A stretch of 64,000 bases of DNA from Arthrobacter sp. ISL-48 (GTDB lineage Bacteria; Actinomycetota; Actinomycetes; Actinomycetales; Micrococcaceae). Where the stretch lies: the NCBI RefSeq assembly GCF_018613805.1, contig NZ_JAGGPL010000001.1, forward strand, positions 62,001-126,000, in the 5' to 3' direction. Of this stretch, positions 35,556 through 45,607 are shown one piece after another. The position numbers and the translations under genes were made by a program. The stretch's first letter is position 1, and every line of letters begins with the position of its first letter. A model generated the notes under the pieces. The model ran no database searches. It worked only from the letters and a program-made list of their open reading frames with translations, and was not told the origin of the DNA.

Positions 35556-36791
35556 ATGGCTCCAGGCGTGACAACATGGTCTGTTGTGAAAGACGACAGC
35601 CAGGAAATCAGCCACCGCAGGCGCTATTTCCGGTACGCAGTCTTTTCGCTCACAGCCCTCCTTGTCCTGAGCCTCGGGATTGCCCTCATCCCCCGCCAGC
35701 CCGCTCCCCCGGCGGAACCCCAGTTTTCGGAGCAGGCAAGGGCTGCCGCCTTCGCGGACGCCATGTCCCTTCGTTCCGCCGGACTTGGACTTACTGACCC
35801 CGCTGCCGGCGCCGGCAAGGCCCCCACCTCCGCGTCGTTGGACCGTGTTGTGACTTTGCTGACCCTCCAGGCACGGGCGCTGATGCTGCCTGGGGATCCC
35901 GCCGCTTCCGGGCCCTCCGCCGGGCCAACACCAGGAACAACGTCCCGAACCGCCCCTGGACCAACCGGCGGCTCTTCCGCCCCGGCTTCCGCGTCTCCCC
36001 TCCCGTCCACCGCAGCGGGGCTGGCTGTCGCGCTCTCGGCGAGCTCGGTGCAGCGGCTCAAGGATTCAGAAACGGCCGACGGCGGCATGGCCCGCCTTCT
36101 CGCCGGCGCGGGGACCGCGCAGTTCCTGGCGGCCCAGGATCTGGCAGCGGCTGCAGGTGTTCCGGCGGAGGTGCTTCCTGCTCCGGCTCCAGACCCGGGC
36201 CCTGCAACCGACCACGCCGATGACCCAAGTGGCACAGGGCGGCCGGAAGACACTCCAGCCCCTTCAGCGGCCTCAGCTGCCCCGCCATGCACGGCCATTC
36301 CGTCCGCCTTCCCGTCCGCTGACATTGCTGAAGAGACGAACCGTGCGACCTTGGCGTCCGCCCTGTCGTCAGCCGTGGAAGCCGAACTGGAGGCGGTCTA
36401 TGGCTACCAGGCAGCGCTCACCAGGTTGGATCCGGCGTCGGTTGTGCCGGCGTCGCACCTTTTGGAACAGCACAAAGAGCTTGCGGACGGCGCCGCAGCC
36501 CAGAGCAGGATGCACTGCGCGGCTGTTCCGCCGCAACAGCCCGGCTATGCCCTTAGTCAAGCGTTCCTTGACGCTCCGGCAGCCGGGTTGGGGCGGCTGG
36601 AAGCCGGAACATTGGCTGTCTACGGAGATGTGGTGGCCCTGAGCGCAGGATCCACCCGGAGCTGGGCTGTCTCGGCGCTCGTGGCGGCTGCCGGGCGGAC
36701 GCGCCACTGGGGCGCCGACCCTGGGCCCCTGCCGGGAGTGCCGCTGGACGAATCCGAACTCCCGCAACTTCCTGGCTTTCCGGAGGAGTAA
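35556..36791 (+). CDS. DUF4439 ferritin-like protein, membrane-anchored
   Basis: 411 residues. One hydrophobic segment at about 27-45 anchors it, with RRRYFR before it, so the rest is probably outside. A long Pro/Ala/Ser/Gly-rich region (50-250) leads to the C-terminal domain (about 265-400) with VEAELEAVYGYQAALTRL and SHLLEQHKELADGA, whose E...YGY and H..H-like pattern is that of DUF4439. Function is unknown. GTG 35586 is an alternative start. It is divergent from rimP. Confidence 0.75.
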   Translation: MAPGVTTWSVVKDDSQEISHRRRYFRYAVFSLTALLVLSLGIALIPRQPAPPAEPQFSEQARAAAFADAMSLRSAGLGLTDPAAGAGKAPTSASLDRVVTLLTLQARALMLPGDPAASGPSAGPTPGTTSRTAPGPTGGSSAPASASPLPSTAAGLAVALSASSVQRLKDSETADGGMARLLAGAGTAQFLAAQDLAAAAGVPAEVLPAPAPDPGPATDHADDPSGTGRPEDTPAPSAASAAPPCTAIPSAFPSADIAEETNRATLASALSSAVEAELEAVYGYQAALTRLDPASVVPASHLLEQHKELADGAAAQSRMHCAAVPPQQPGYALSQAFLDAPAAGLGRLEAGTLAVYGDVVALSAGSTRSWAVSALVAAAGRTRHWGADPGPLPGVPLDESELPQLPGFPEE

Positions 36792-36800
36792 CGCCAGGTC

Positions 36801-37379
36801 TTAGGGGTCTGCATTAAGGGCTGAACGTGTCCGGGTGATCAGTTCGGAGTAAGACTCGGATTCCGGCTCGAAGGACACGAACGCTTCGTCCGGCTCGGGG
36901 GCCTCAAAGCCCTCTAGGTGCTCCATCATGACCGAGTCAGTAACGTCATGTCTCTCCAACGCCGACCGGTTAACCCGGTGGCGCTGAAGGAGGACTTCCT
37001 CAGTCGTGTCCACGAACACCAATGCGAATGCTGCTCCGACGGAACGCGCAGCCGAGCGCCACTTGTCGCGGAGAAACCGGGGCGAACTGGTGTCGTCAAC
37101 GACGACCGTCCGGGCTCGGGACAAAAGCTCGAGCACTTCCGCCGTCGCGATCTCGTGGGTCCGGATCCATTCCTCAACTGGAACGCCCTGGCCGCCAAAG
37201 AGGCCGCGTTCCTCGTTGATCATGTCAAGGCTCACGACGTCGGCAGGCAGGGCTGTGGAGAGCTGCAGCGCCACTGTACTTTTGCCGGAAAAGGACCGGC
37301 CGCAAAGCAGGACGAGTTGCCCATTCGTAACGGTGCCGGCGTTGGCTTCCATCGTTCCCATGCCTTTATGATCCTGCAT
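36801..37379 (-). CDS. P-loop kinase-like AAA protein
   Basis: 192 residues from the ATG at 37379 (CGGAG 6 bases upstream). The Walker A is LLCGRSFSGKST, and DDTSSPRFLRDKWR and VFVDTTEEVLLQRHRVNR (lid-like) follow. This resembles small-molecule or antibiotic kinases and zeta-toxin-like P-loop kinases; the substrate is unknown. No antitoxin-like gene is adjacent. It is convergent with the DUF4439 gene (9 bases between stops). Confidence 0.75.
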   Translation of the reverse strand: MQDHKGMGTMEANAGTVTNGQLVLLCGRSFSGKSTVALQLSTALPADVVSLDMINEERGLFGGQGVPVEEWIRTHEIATAEVLELLSRARTVVVDDTSSPRFLRDKWRSAARSVGAAFALVFVDTTEEVLLQRHRVNRSALERHDVTDSVMMEHLEGFEAPEPDEAFVSFEPESESYSELITRTRSALNADP

Positions 37380-37549
37380 TACTGGCTCCGGACGCTGGAA
37401 CTTGGTGTTAGCTGGAAGCCGCGGCCCGTCTAAGCTGACGGGAACCCGGAATCGCGGCCAGCCGCGCCGCTGACACAGCAGACCCCAGGAGATGGCCGAC
37501 CCTTGAATCGGGAGTGGCACGGAGCAACAAGTGATGGTTTGCTGAATTC

Positions 37550-38326
37550 ATGGATTCCCACGACCCACCCGAGCCGGCAGACTTAACAGGCATGCAGGCG
37601 GTTAACCGAGATCTGGAACGCCACCTTGAAAGCGAGCCGCATGACAATGATGTGGCACAGCGGCTCAACTGGCTGCGCGCCGGAGTCCTGGGTGCGAACG
37701 ATGGAATAGTCTCTGTGGCCGCCATCGTGGTGGGCGTGGCCGGAGCCACGTCGGCCACCGGGCCCATCCTCGCCGCAGGGGCAGCGGGGCTGGTAGGTGG
37801 AGCTGTCTCGATGGCCCTTGGCGAATACGTCTCCGTGAGCAGCCAAAGCGATAGCCAGAAAGCGCTGATCGAAAAGGAACGCCGGGAACTTGCCGAAGAG
37901 CCGGAGGAAGAACTTGCCGAGCTGACCGCCATCTACCGTGACAAGGGCCTCAGCCCGGAGACCGCACGGGCTGTGGCCGAAGAACTGACCAGCCACGATG
38001 CCCTGGCGGCCCACCTTTCCGCAGAGCTCAACATCGACGAGTCCGACATCGTCAGCCCCTGGCACGCCGCTTTAGCCTCGGCTGTGGCATTCACTCTTGG
38101 CGCCGTACTGCCGATGCTGGCCATCCTCCTGCCGCCACCGGACCTCAGGGTTCCTTTGACGTTCGGCGTCGTGCTGGTGGCACTGGCCCTAACCGGGGCA
38201 TTGGGCGCTTGGATCGGAGGCGGTTCAAAGTCCCGGGCTGCCGTCCGAGTGGTGGTCGGCGGCGCGTTGGCACTGGCCGCCACATTCTCTATCGGCAACC
38301 TGCTGGGTGCCAGCGGCGTCGTCTAA
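37550..38326 (+). CDS. VIT1/CCC1-family transporter
   Basis: 258 residues, predicted Fe2+/Mn2+ transporter of the plasma membrane. RLNWLRAGVLGANDGIVSVA and GAVSMALGEYVSVSSQSDSQKALI are the family hallmarks of the first two membrane segments. An acidic cytoplasmic helical region (EKERRELAEEPEEELAEL) precedes three more segments. TTTGCT lies 6 bases before the ATG, a near match to the leaderless pattern. Confidence 0.92.
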   Translation: MDSHDPPEPADLTGMQAVNRDLERHLESEPHDNDVAQRLNWLRAGVLGANDGIVSVAAIVVGVAGATSATGPILAAGAAGLVGGAVSMALGEYVSVSSQSDSQKALIEKERRELAEEPEEELAELTAIYRDKGLSPETARAVAEELTSHDALAAHLSAELNIDESDIVSPWHAALASAVAFTLGAVLPMLAILLPPPDLRVPLTFGVVLVALALTGALGAWIGGGSKSRAAVRVVVGGALALAATFSIGNLLGASGVV

Positions 38327-38385
38327 GCCCTGGCGCACGGGTACCGCACCCTGCGCCCCTGCGGCCTGAAGGAGCCCCGGTCAAC

Positions 38386-38391
38386 TACGCT
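38386..38391 (+). promoter_or_regulatory. APH-like gene -10 box (leaderless promoter)
   Basis: TACGCT, 7 bases, then the ATG at 38399. GGAG within those 7 bases is too close to the start to be a useful ribosome-binding site. Confidence 0.55.
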
Positions 38392-38398
38392 GGAGCTA

Positions 38399-39457
38399 AT
38401 GAGACAGCAGACTGAAGTACCGATCCCCCCGGACCTCAGCGCACGGTACAGCCGGAGCAGTGCAGGTCGCGCATGGCTGGCTTCGCTGCCTGGCCTGCTG
38501 CAGGGCAGGTTGGAACACTGGGAGCTGGAAGCAGAGCTGGCTCCCGGCACCCTTCCCTGGAACGGCCACGGTGGCGTAGTGGTCCCCGTCCGCCGGTACG
38601 ACGGGACCCCGGCTGCGCTCAAGATCGCCTTTCCGCATGATGAGGCCCGGGTTGAGCGCCACGCACTGGCCCTGTGGGGAGGGCACGGTGCCGTCCGCCT
38701 GCTGGAATCCGACGCCGGAACCTGTGCCATGCTGCTGGAGCGCTTGGACGCCGGCCGCTCGTTGCAGACCGTCCCGATGGATGACGCGGTGACCGTGTGG
38801 GGCGCACTGATGCGCCAGCTCAGCCTGGTCCCCGACGGACGGCCGCAATGGCAGGAGTTTGACCATATTGCGGGGCGGGCCGAGCAGTGGAGCGATGACC
38901 TGCCGGCGGACTGGGAACAGCAGGGCCGCCCGTTTCCGCGCTGGCTGCTGGAAGCGGCCCTCGAAGTCTGCCAGACCCGCGGCGCCGTTGGCCGCCGATC
39001 GGGACGCGACGTACTGGTGCACACGGACTTCCATTTTCTCAACATCCTGGCCAGGCCTGGAATGGGCCAAACGGGAGGGATGGACGGCACCCGTTTGCAG
39101 GCCGCGGAGGGCTTCGCCGCTATCGATCCGCAGCCCATGATCGGCGAGCCGGAATTTGCCGTGGCTCCGCTGCTGTGGAACCGGATTGCTGACCTCCCGC
39201 GGAGCGATCCTCAAGAGGGCCTTAGGCGGCGCTGCCGGGACTTCAGTGCCGCGGCCGGTCTTGATGCGGAGGTCGCCCGTCAGTGGGGCATCGCCCGTGA
39301 AGTGGAGAATGCGCTCTGGTACGCCTCCCGGCCGCATCACCAGGGGGATCTGGCGCGCTCGCTGTGGGTGGCCAGCACCCTGGCCGGCCGGACCTTGGAC
39401 GGCCTTCCGGCCGCGCACTCCCTTCCGGAACCAGGGCAGGAACAGTCGGCTGGCTGA
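38399..39457 (+). CDS. Aminoglycoside/hydroxyurea kinase, APH(6)-like
   Basis: 352 residues. ATP-binding Lys75 in PAALKIAF, a catalytic loop VLVHTDFHFLNIL with Asp210 and Asn215, and a metal site IDPQPMIGEPEF match the streptomycin 6-phosphotransferase/hydroxyurea kinase family. Whether it confers resistance is unknown; chromosomal copies are common in soil actinobacteria and may act on other substrates. It is convergent with the decarboxylase gene. Confidence 0.82.
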   Translation: MRQQTEVPIPPDLSARYSRSSAGRAWLASLPGLLQGRLEHWELEAELAPGTLPWNGHGGVVVPVRRYDGTPAALKIAFPHDEARVERHALALWGGHGAVRLLESDAGTCAMLLERLDAGRSLQTVPMDDAVTVWGALMRQLSLVPDGRPQWQEFDHIAGRAEQWSDDLPADWEQQGRPFPRWLLEAALEVCQTRGAVGRRSGRDVLVHTDFHFLNILARPGMGQTGGMDGTRLQAAEGFAAIDPQPMIGEPEFAVAPLLWNRIADLPRSDPQEGLRRRCRDFSAAAGLDAEVARQWGIAREVENALWYASRPHHQGDLARSLWVASTLAGRTLDGLPAAHSLPEPGQEQSAG

Positions 39458-39459
39458 CA

Positions 39460-39482
39460 GGCTGACTTAGCCGGGGTCAGCC
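39460..39482. terminator. Hairpin between convergent genes
   Basis: GGCTGAC, 9 bases, GTCAGCC: a 7-bp stem just after the APH-like stop and overlapping the stop of the decarboxylase gene. A bidirectional terminator is plausible but no T-tract is present. Confidence 0.4.
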
Positions 39483-40874
39483 CGATTCGGCCCGGATGGC
39501 CGCAAAAGCGGAACTGACTGCGTCCACCGCGGTGCCGACGTCGTCAGTGTCAGTGCTCCAGTTGCTGACTGACACGCGCAGCACATCGCGGCCCTGCCAG
39601 TGTGACCCTGACATCCAGACCTTGCCGTCCTGGATGACCTTGGCTGTCACGGCCCGGGTGGTGGCATCGTCTCCGAAAGCGAGCGAAACCTGGGTGTAGT
39701 CCACAGCGTTCAGGACCTCGATGCCGTCCACCCGGTCCAGTCGCTCGGCGATCGAGGAAGCTGCTTCGGCCAGCCCGCTGACCTGCGCTGCCACGCCCTC
39801 CCGGCCCAGTGACCGGAGAGCGGCCCACACCGGAACACCGCGGCCGCGCCGGGAGAGCTCCGGCACTTTCTGGAACGGATCGCCAGGGCCTTCTGCGTCC
39901 TGGACCAGGTAGCTGGTGGTCAGTCCCATGGCACTGCGCAGCGCAAGGGAATCGTTAACCACTGCGATGCCGCAGTCGTACGGAACGTTGAGGGTCTTAT
40001 GGGCATCGGTGCCCCACGAGTCAGCCGCGACCATGCCTTCAGTGAGGTAGGCCAATTCCGGGACGGCCGCCGCCCACAGGCCGAAGGCTCCGTCGATGTG
40101 GACCCAGGCGCCATGGCGCCGGGCTACCCGGATTGCGTCGTCGAACGGGTCGAAGGCTCCTGAATGCAGGTTCCCGGCCTGGAGGCAGACAAGGGCGGGC
40201 CCAGCACCCTCTGAGAGCAGCCTGTCCAACTCGATGGGAAGCAGCCTCCCCTGGGCATCAGCGGGCACCGCAGTGGGCGCGCCCAGGCCGAGGTAGCGCA
40301 GCCCCAGGTCGATGGTCTCGTGGCGTTCCTGCCCCGCAAAGCACCTGATCCGTGGTGCTCCTGACAGTCCGTCCCGGTCAAGATCCCAGCCTGCATCAGT
40401 CATCAGCCGCCATCGTGCGGCGGCCAGCCCGGTGAAGTTGGCCATGGTTGCGCCGGTGGTAAAGCCGACGTCAGCCTCCTCCGGCAGCCCCAGGAGCTGC
40501 AGCAGCCAGTGGCCGGCGGCTTCCTCGATGGCAGCCATGGCAGGTGTGGCGTAGCGCAGCCCTGAGTTCTGGTCCCAGGCGCTGACCAGCCAGTCCGCCG
40601 CCAGGGCCGCGGGAAGGGTGCCGCCGATCACCCAGCCGAAGAACCGGCCGGAAGGCATGGCCATCAGTCCAGGCTCTGCCTTGAGTGCGAGGTAGTCCAC
40701 GACGTCGGCGGCGGGCATCCCCGCTTCCGGGAGGGGACCGCCGAAGTCAGCGGCCAGATCATGGGCTGTCACTCCGGGGCCGACGTGCCGGCCGGGCAGG
40801 CTCCCCAGCCAGTCACTGGCGTGGCGGGCCGCAGCGGACAATGCTGCCGAATACGGTTCAGCGCCTGCGGACAT
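39477..40874 (-). CDS. PLP-dependent decarboxylase (group II)
   Basis: 465 residues, related to aromatic-L-amino-acid and glutamate decarboxylases. GRFFGWVIGGTLPAALAADW, FTTGATMANFTGL, WVHIDGAFGLW (Asp261) and the PLP lysine in TDAHKTLNVPYDCG (Lys293) are present. The substrate is not known; an aspartate-aldehyde lyase activity is possible in such homologues. The ATG follows TAGCAT by 6 bases, which looks leaderless. Confidence 0.87.
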   Translation of the reverse strand: MSAGAEPYSAALSAAARHASDWLGSLPGRHVGPGVTAHDLAADFGGPLPEAGMPAADVVDYLALKAEPGLMAMPSGRFFGWVIGGTLPAALAADWLVSAWDQNSGLRYATPAMAAIEEAAGHWLLQLLGLPEEADVGFTTGATMANFTGLAAARWRLMTDAGWDLDRDGLSGAPRIRCFAGQERHETIDLGLRYLGLGAPTAVPADAQGRLLPIELDRLLSEGAGPALVCLQAGNLHSGAFDPFDDAIRVARRHGAWVHIDGAFGLWAAAVPELAYLTEGMVAADSWGTDAHKTLNVPYDCGIAVVNDSLALRSAMGLTTSYLVQDAEGPGDPFQKVPELSRRGRGVPVWAALRSLGREGVAAQVSGLAEAASSIAERLDRVDGIEVLNAVDYTQVSLAFGDDATTRAVTAKVIQDGKVWMSGSHWQGRDVLRVSVSNWSTDTDDVGTAVDAVSSAFAAIRAESG

Positions 40875-40880
40875 ACCAGC

Positions 40881-40886
40881 ATGCTA
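40881..40886 (-). promoter_or_regulatory. Decarboxylase -10 box (leaderless promoter)
   Basis: TAGCAT, GCTGGT, then the ATG at 40874. Confidence 0.6.
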
Positions 40887-40946
40887 CGCCTGCGCCGGAC
40901 CAGGCACGAGGCCTCGCCCAGGACCGTCTGCCCGGAACGGAACCCG

Positions 40947-42794
40947 TCACGGGGTTCCCTCGTCCCTGGCGGCAGCGGGCGCGTCTTTGTCCTCAGCCGT
41001 GCGGATGGCCCAGGCTGCGTTGACGAGGCCGATATGGCTGAAAGCCTGTGGGAAATTTCCGAGCAGCTCGCTGCTGTCCGGGGCAACCTCTTCGGCCAGC
41101 AGGCCCAGATCGGTGGCGAATCCCGCGGCCCGTTCGAAAACGGTCCGGGCGCGCCGGTTCTGACCGGCCAGGGCCAGGGCATGGGCCAACCAGAAGGTGC
41201 ACAGGAGGAACGTTCCTTCCTTCCCGGTGAGCCCGTCGTCGGCCTGATACCGGTACACCAGACCCCGGCTATCGGTGAGCCGGTCTTCGATGGCGTCGAT
41301 CGTTGCCAGCATCTTGGGATCGTCGGCGGCCACGAACCCCACGATGGAGAGCATCAGCGCCGATGCGTCGAGGTCCTCTGAGCCGTAGGCCTGGGTGTAG
41401 GCGTGGGCTGTCTCGTTCCAGCCGTTCAAGAGGATGGAGCCAGCCAGCTGCGCCCGGGTCTGTATCCAGTACGGAACCCGCTCTTCCGCGTTCAGAATCC
41501 CGGCGAGGCTGATGGCCCGGTCAACGGCCACCCAGCACATCAGCTTTGAATGAAGGTAGTGCCTGGGTGCGCCGCGAACCTCCCAGATGCCCTGATCCGT
41601 GGACTGCCAACGCGATGCTGCAGCGTCGGCCGCATCGGCAAGGAAATGCCGCGTCCCGGGCTCCAGATCGTTGAGGTACTCAGGGAGGGCCGCGGCGGCG
41701 TCGAGGAGTTCGCCGTAGACGTCGAGCTGGCGCTGGTCCCAGGCGCCGTTGCCCACCCGCACCGGGGCGCTGTCGCACCAGCCCGGAAGATGGGCCAGTT
41801 CGCGTTCGGACAGGTCCCGTTCGCCACCGATGCCGTACATGATCTGCAGATCGTCGCCGTTGCTCAGCCGGCCGGCGGCTGCCGACGCGAGGAACTGGAA
41901 AAACTTCCCGGCTTCGTCCGGACACGCAGCCACCCACAACGCCTGCAGGGTCATGCTGGCGTCCCGGATCCAGGTGTACCGGTAGTCCCAGTTCCGGGTG
42001 CCGCCGACGACTTCGGGCAGGGACGTTGTCGGGGCCGCGACGATCGCGCCGGTCGGATAGAACGTCAGTGCCTGCAGAATCCTGCCGCTGGAAGCGACGA
42101 GGTCCTGCCAGGGTCCGTCGTAGCTCTGATGCAGCTGCGACCAACTGTCCCAGCCCTCCAGCGTGTCCTCCAGCCGGCGGGCGATCTCCTCCTGGCTCCA
42201 GAACGGCGGCGGTACTGGCCCGGCGTTCCGGTGGTGAAGGGCGAATCCCAGAACGTCACCGGTACGGAGGACCGGCTTCGCCTGCGCTTGGCCACCCTCG
42301 AAGTCGAAGGGGACCGGGGTGGAAAAGGCCATCACGTCGGCCCCGCCGTGGACGAAGATTCCGGTGGCCGTGTCCTCAAGGAGTGGCCGGACCAGGCCGT
42401 ATTCCGGCCGCGGCGCGAACGTCACCTCCATCTCGACTTCGCCGTCGGTGCAGGCAACATGCCGCAGCAATGTTCCGGGAGCCCCCGCCCCGAGTTCGTG
42501 GCCCCGGCTCCCTTCACCCAGGACCAGGGCATCGGTGACTGTCACGGTTCCGGCGGCTGTGGTGTGGACCGTCTCGAGCACCATCGTCGGCCCGAGGTAC
42601 CGGCGGGTCGAGGAATGTGGGGCCGCAGGCCGGATCGACCAGTAGCCTGCGTCGTCGCCCAGGATCCGTCCGAACACCGAGGGGCTGTCAAAACGGGGGA
42701 AACACAGCCAGTCCACCGAACCCGAGGCGCTCACTAGCGCGGCGGAGCGGCAATCAGAGAGAACGCCGTAGTTGGCGATGGGCTCGCTGGTCAT
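40947..42794 (-). CDS. Glycoside hydrolase family 15 (trehalase/glucoamylase-like)
   Basis: 615 residues, cytoplasmic (no signal). An N-terminal trehalase-like beta domain (YGVLSDCRSAALVSASGSVDWLCFPRFDSPSVFGRIL) precedes an (alpha/alpha)6 barrel with VGGTRNWDYRYTWIRDASMTLQAL, DVYGELLDA and CWVAVDRAI. Actinobacterial proteins of this layout include trehalases and glucoamylases; the substrate cannot be fixed from sequence. AGGG lies 7 bases before the ATG. The 3' end is 72 bases from the decarboxylase start. Confidence 0.9.
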   Translation of the reverse strand: MTSEPIANYGVLSDCRSAALVSASGSVDWLCFPRFDSPSVFGRILGDDAGYWSIRPAAPHSSTRRYLGPTMVLETVHTTAAGTVTVTDALVLGEGSRGHELGAGAPGTLLRHVACTDGEVEMEVTFAPRPEYGLVRPLLEDTATGIFVHGGADVMAFSTPVPFDFEGGQAQAKPVLRTGDVLGFALHHRNAGPVPPPFWSQEEIARRLEDTLEGWDSWSQLHQSYDGPWQDLVASSGRILQALTFYPTGAIVAAPTTSLPEVVGGTRNWDYRYTWIRDASMTLQALWVAACPDEAGKFFQFLASAAAGRLSNGDDLQIMYGIGGERDLSERELAHLPGWCDSAPVRVGNGAWDQRQLDVYGELLDAAAALPEYLNDLEPGTRHFLADAADAAASRWQSTDQGIWEVRGAPRHYLHSKLMCWVAVDRAISLAGILNAEERVPYWIQTRAQLAGSILLNGWNETAHAYTQAYGSEDLDASALMLSIVGFVAADDPKMLATIDAIEDRLTDSRGLVYRYQADDGLTGKEGTFLLCTFWLAHALALAGQNRRARTVFERAAGFATDLGLLAEEVAPDSSELLGNFPQAFSHIGLVNAAWAIRTAEDKDAPAAARDEGTP

Positions 42795-42873
42795 GGGTAC
42801 ACCCTGCCTGATTCATTCAAGACGGTCCAGTGCGTCTTAAATGGCGTCGTGGACGTCGGATACGCGTAGGACA

Positions 42874-43668
42874 CTAGGCGAAGTTGTCCTGCCAGACGTC
42901 ATAGCCGAGCTTGATGATCAGGGCACCCACCACGAGCAGGAAAACAACCCTGATGAAGCGGCTCCCCTGCTTCACGGCGGTCCGTGCGCCGAGGTAGCCG
43001 CCCGCCATGTTGGCCAGGCCCAGCACCAGGCCGACACCCCACAACAGGGAGCCGTGCGGCAGGAAGAACAGCAGGGCACCGGCGTTCGTGGCCATGTTCA
43101 CGATCTTGGCTTTGGCGCTGGCCTCCAGGAAGGCGTATCCCATGGCCGACACCAGGGCAATGATCAGGAAGGAACCCGTGCCCGGACCGATCAGCCCGTC
43201 GTAAAAGCCGATCACTGCCCCGATCAGGCAGGCCACCAGATAGTGGGTACGGCCGTCGTGGCGCAGCACCGTGATGTCCCCGACGTCAGGCTTGAGGGCA
43301 GTGAAAAGCGCGACGGCGACCAGCGCGGCCACGATGATGGGCTTGAAGACACTGGACGGAAGCGAAGCCGCCAAGACGGCGCCCCCGAAGCTGCCGGCCA
43401 GCGCGATCACCGCCATCGGCAGGGCAGTCCGGAGGTCCGGCCGAACGCGCCGGTAGTAGGTGACGGCACTGGTGGTAGTGCCGAAAATGGAGCCCATCTT
43501 GTTGGTGGCGAGGGCCTGGACAGGCGTGATGCCAGGCACCAGCAGCAGGGCGGGCAGCTGGAGCAGTCCGCCCCCGCCCACCACTGCGTCCACCCAGCCT
43601 GCAGCGAACCCAGCCACCACAATCAGGATGATCGTAGTGAGCTGGATCGACTCAAATCCCGAAACCAC
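42874..43668 (-). CDS. TSUP/TauE-SafE family permease
   Basis: 264 residues with about eight hydrophobic segments. GFAAGWVDAVVGGGGLLQLPALL and the repeat-half motif GFYDGLIGPGTGSFLIIAL are diagnostic. The family exports or takes up small organosulfur anions such as sulfite or sulfoacetate. It begins 21 bases after proS, so it is probably in that transcript. The GTG start lacks a good ribosome-binding site. Confidence 0.93.
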   Translation of the reverse strand: MVSGFESIQLTTIILIVVAGFAAGWVDAVVGGGGLLQLPALLLVPGITPVQALATNKMGSIFGTTTSAVTYYRRVRPDLRTALPMAVIALAGSFGGAVLAASLPSSVFKPIIVAALVAVALFTALKPDVGDITVLRHDGRTHYLVACLIGAVIGFYDGLIGPGTGSFLIIALVSAMGYAFLEASAKAKIVNMATNAGALLFFLPHGSLLWGVGLVLGLANMAGGYLGARTAVKQGSRFIRVVFLLVVGALIIKLGYDVWQDNFA

Positions 43669-43689
43669 CTGCTTACAGCACGTCGGGCG

Positions 43690-45501
43690 TCAGCTGCTGT
43701 GGACGGCGTTGACCACATAGTCAACGGCCTTGTCCACTGCCACGTTTTCGGCGACTCCGGTGCGGCGGTCCTTAATCTCCACCACGCCGTCCACGAGTCC
43801 CCGGCCGACGGCGAGGATGGTGGGGACGCCGACCAGCTCGGCGTCGCCGAACTTCACGCCGGGGGAAACCTTCGGACGGTCGTCATAAATGACGTCCAGG
43901 CCTGCTGCTTCAAGCTCCGATGCCAGCTGCTCGGCGGCGGCGAAGATCTCCTCGCCGCGGCCGACCGCCACGATATGGACATCGGCCGGGGCGACGGCGC
44001 GGGGCCAGGTCAGGCCCTTCTCGTCGTGGTTCGACTCAGCCAGGGCCGCGACGGCCCGGGTGACGCCCACACCGTAGGAACCCATGGTGACCACTACCTG
44101 CTTGCCGTTCTGGTCGAGGACCTTCAGCTCAAGGGCTTCGGCGTACTTGCGGCCCAACTGGAAAATGTGGCCCATTTCGATCCCACGGGCGGTCTCCAGC
44201 GGTCCGGAGCCGTCCGGTGCGGGGTCCCCTTCACGAACTTCGGTGCATTCGATGACGCCGTCCCAGCTGAAGTCCCGTCCGGCCACGAGGCCAAAGACAT
44301 GCTTGCCTGTTTCGTTGGCACCCGTAACCCAGGCGGTGCCGCTGACCACGCGGGGGTCCACGAGGTACAGCAGCTTGGTTGAGCCTTCGCTGCCCAGCAA
44401 GGGTTCATCCAGCGCCAGGCCCGGGCCAAGGTAGCCCTTGACGATGAGGGGGTGCTTCTTGAGGTCGTCCTCGTTGGCCGCTTCCAGTCCGATCTCTCCG
44501 GCGATGGGCAGGAAGGAGCCGATGTTGGCCTCCACCCGCTTGAGGTCCACTCCGCGGTCTCCGGGGACACCGATCACCACGATCTGGCGCTCACCGGTGG
44601 GCAGGGTGACCGCGAGCACCACGTTCTTGAGCGTGTCAGCGGCAGTCCAGGCGCCGCCGTCGGCCTCTGCGCGGGGAGCAAGCTGGTTGGCAGCCGCCAC
44701 GAGCGTTTCAATGGTGGGGGTATCAGGGGTGTCCAGGACCTCGGCGGGCGCAGCCCCGGTGAAGTCGATCTCAGCAGGAACCACCGTGGTCACTGCCTCG
44801 ACATTGGCGGCGTAACCCCCGGCTGAGCGCACGAACGTGTCCTCGCCGATCTCAGTGGGGTGCAGGAACTCCTCGCTCTTGGAGCCGCCCATGGCACCAG
44901 CCGTTGCGGCCACCGGAATCACTTCCAGGCCCAGGCGCTCAAAGATCCTGAGGTAGGCGCCGCGGTGCGCGGCGTAGCTGGCGTCCAGTCCGGCATCGTC
45001 CACGTCGAAGGAGTAGGAGTCCTTCATGATGAACTCGCGGCCGCGGAGGAGGCCGGCGCGGGGACGCGCCTCATCGCGATACTTGTTCTGGATCTGGTAG
45101 AGGCTCAGCGGCAGGTCCTTGTACGAGGAGTACAGGTCCTTGACCAGGAGGGTGAACATTTCCTCGTGCGTGGGGGCCAGCAGGTAATCGGCGCCCTTGC
45201 GGTCCTGCAGGCGGAAGAGGCCTTCGCCGTACTCGGTCCAGCGGTTGGTGACCTCATACGGCTCCCGCGGCAGCAGAGCCGGGAAGTGGACTTCCTGGGC
45301 GCCGATGGCGGCCATCTCCTCACGGATGACGGCCTCGACTTTCCGCAGGACACTGAGCCCCAGCGGCAGCCAGGTGTAGATGCCAGGTGCCGCACGGCGG
45401 ATGTAACCGGCGCGGACCAGGAGCCGGTGGCTGGCGACCTCTGCGTCGACGGGATCTTCACGCAGGGTGCGCAGGAAAAGCTGGGACAGTCTTAGGACCA
45501 C
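43690..45501 (-). CDS. proS: Prolyl-tRNA synthetase
   Basis: 603 residues, bacterial type with the editing insertion. [14 protein letters not shown] at the N-terminus, class II motif 2/3 stretches ([24 protein letters not shown] split here, [15 protein letters not shown]) and the editing domain (about 225-400) are present. The upstream frame is open to 45627, but the GTG at 45501 gives the family N-terminus. A TauE-type permease follows in the same direction. Confidence 0.96.
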   Translation of the reverse strand: MVLRLSQLFLRTLREDPVDAEVASHRLLVRAGYIRRAAPGIYTWLPLGLSVLRKVEAVIREEMAAIGAQEVHFPALLPREPYEVTNRWTEYGEGLFRLQDRKGADYLLAPTHEEMFTLLVKDLYSSYKDLPLSLYQIQNKYRDEARPRAGLLRGREFIMKDSYSFDVDDAGLDASYAAHRGAYLRIFERLGLEVIPVAATAGAMGGSKSEEFLHPTEIGEDTFVRSAGGYAANVEAVTTVVPAEIDFTGAAPAEVLDTPDTPTIETLVAAANQLAPRAEADGGAWTAADTLKNVVLAVTLPTGERQIVVIGVPGDRGVDLKRVEANIGSFLPIAGEIGLEAANEDDLKKHPLIVKGYLGPGLALDEPLLGSEGSTKLLYLVDPRVVSGTAWVTGANETGKHVFGLVAGRDFSWDGVIECTEVREGDPAPDGSGPLETARGIEMGHIFQLGRKYAEALELKVLDQNGKQVVVTMGSYGVGVTRAVAALAESNHDEKGLTWPRAVAPADVHIVAVGRGEEIFAAAEQLASELEAAGLDVIYDDRPKVSPGVKFGDAELVGVPTILAVGRGLVDGVVEIKDRRTGVAENVAVDKAVDYVVNAVHSS

Positions 45502-45568
45502 TGGTCGGTATCCGTTTCTGGGGAAGTGCTGCTTGGGAAAGCAGAGCCGGGCAAATCGTCTGGGTACT

Positions 45569-45574
45569 AATCTA
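45569..45574 (-). promoter_or_regulatory. Candidate proS -10 box
   Basis: TAGATT on the minus strand, about 68 bases before the proS GTG, giving a leader of roughly 60 bases. No clear -35. Confidence 0.35.
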
Positions 45575-45607
45575 CCGGCAAGCGCACGTATCCCATGCGG
45601 AGCAATA

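Noticed and set aside
36801-37379. Toxin-antitoxin zeta toxin
   Set aside because: The P-loop kinase has no neighbouring epsilon-like gene; generic kinase is the safer call.
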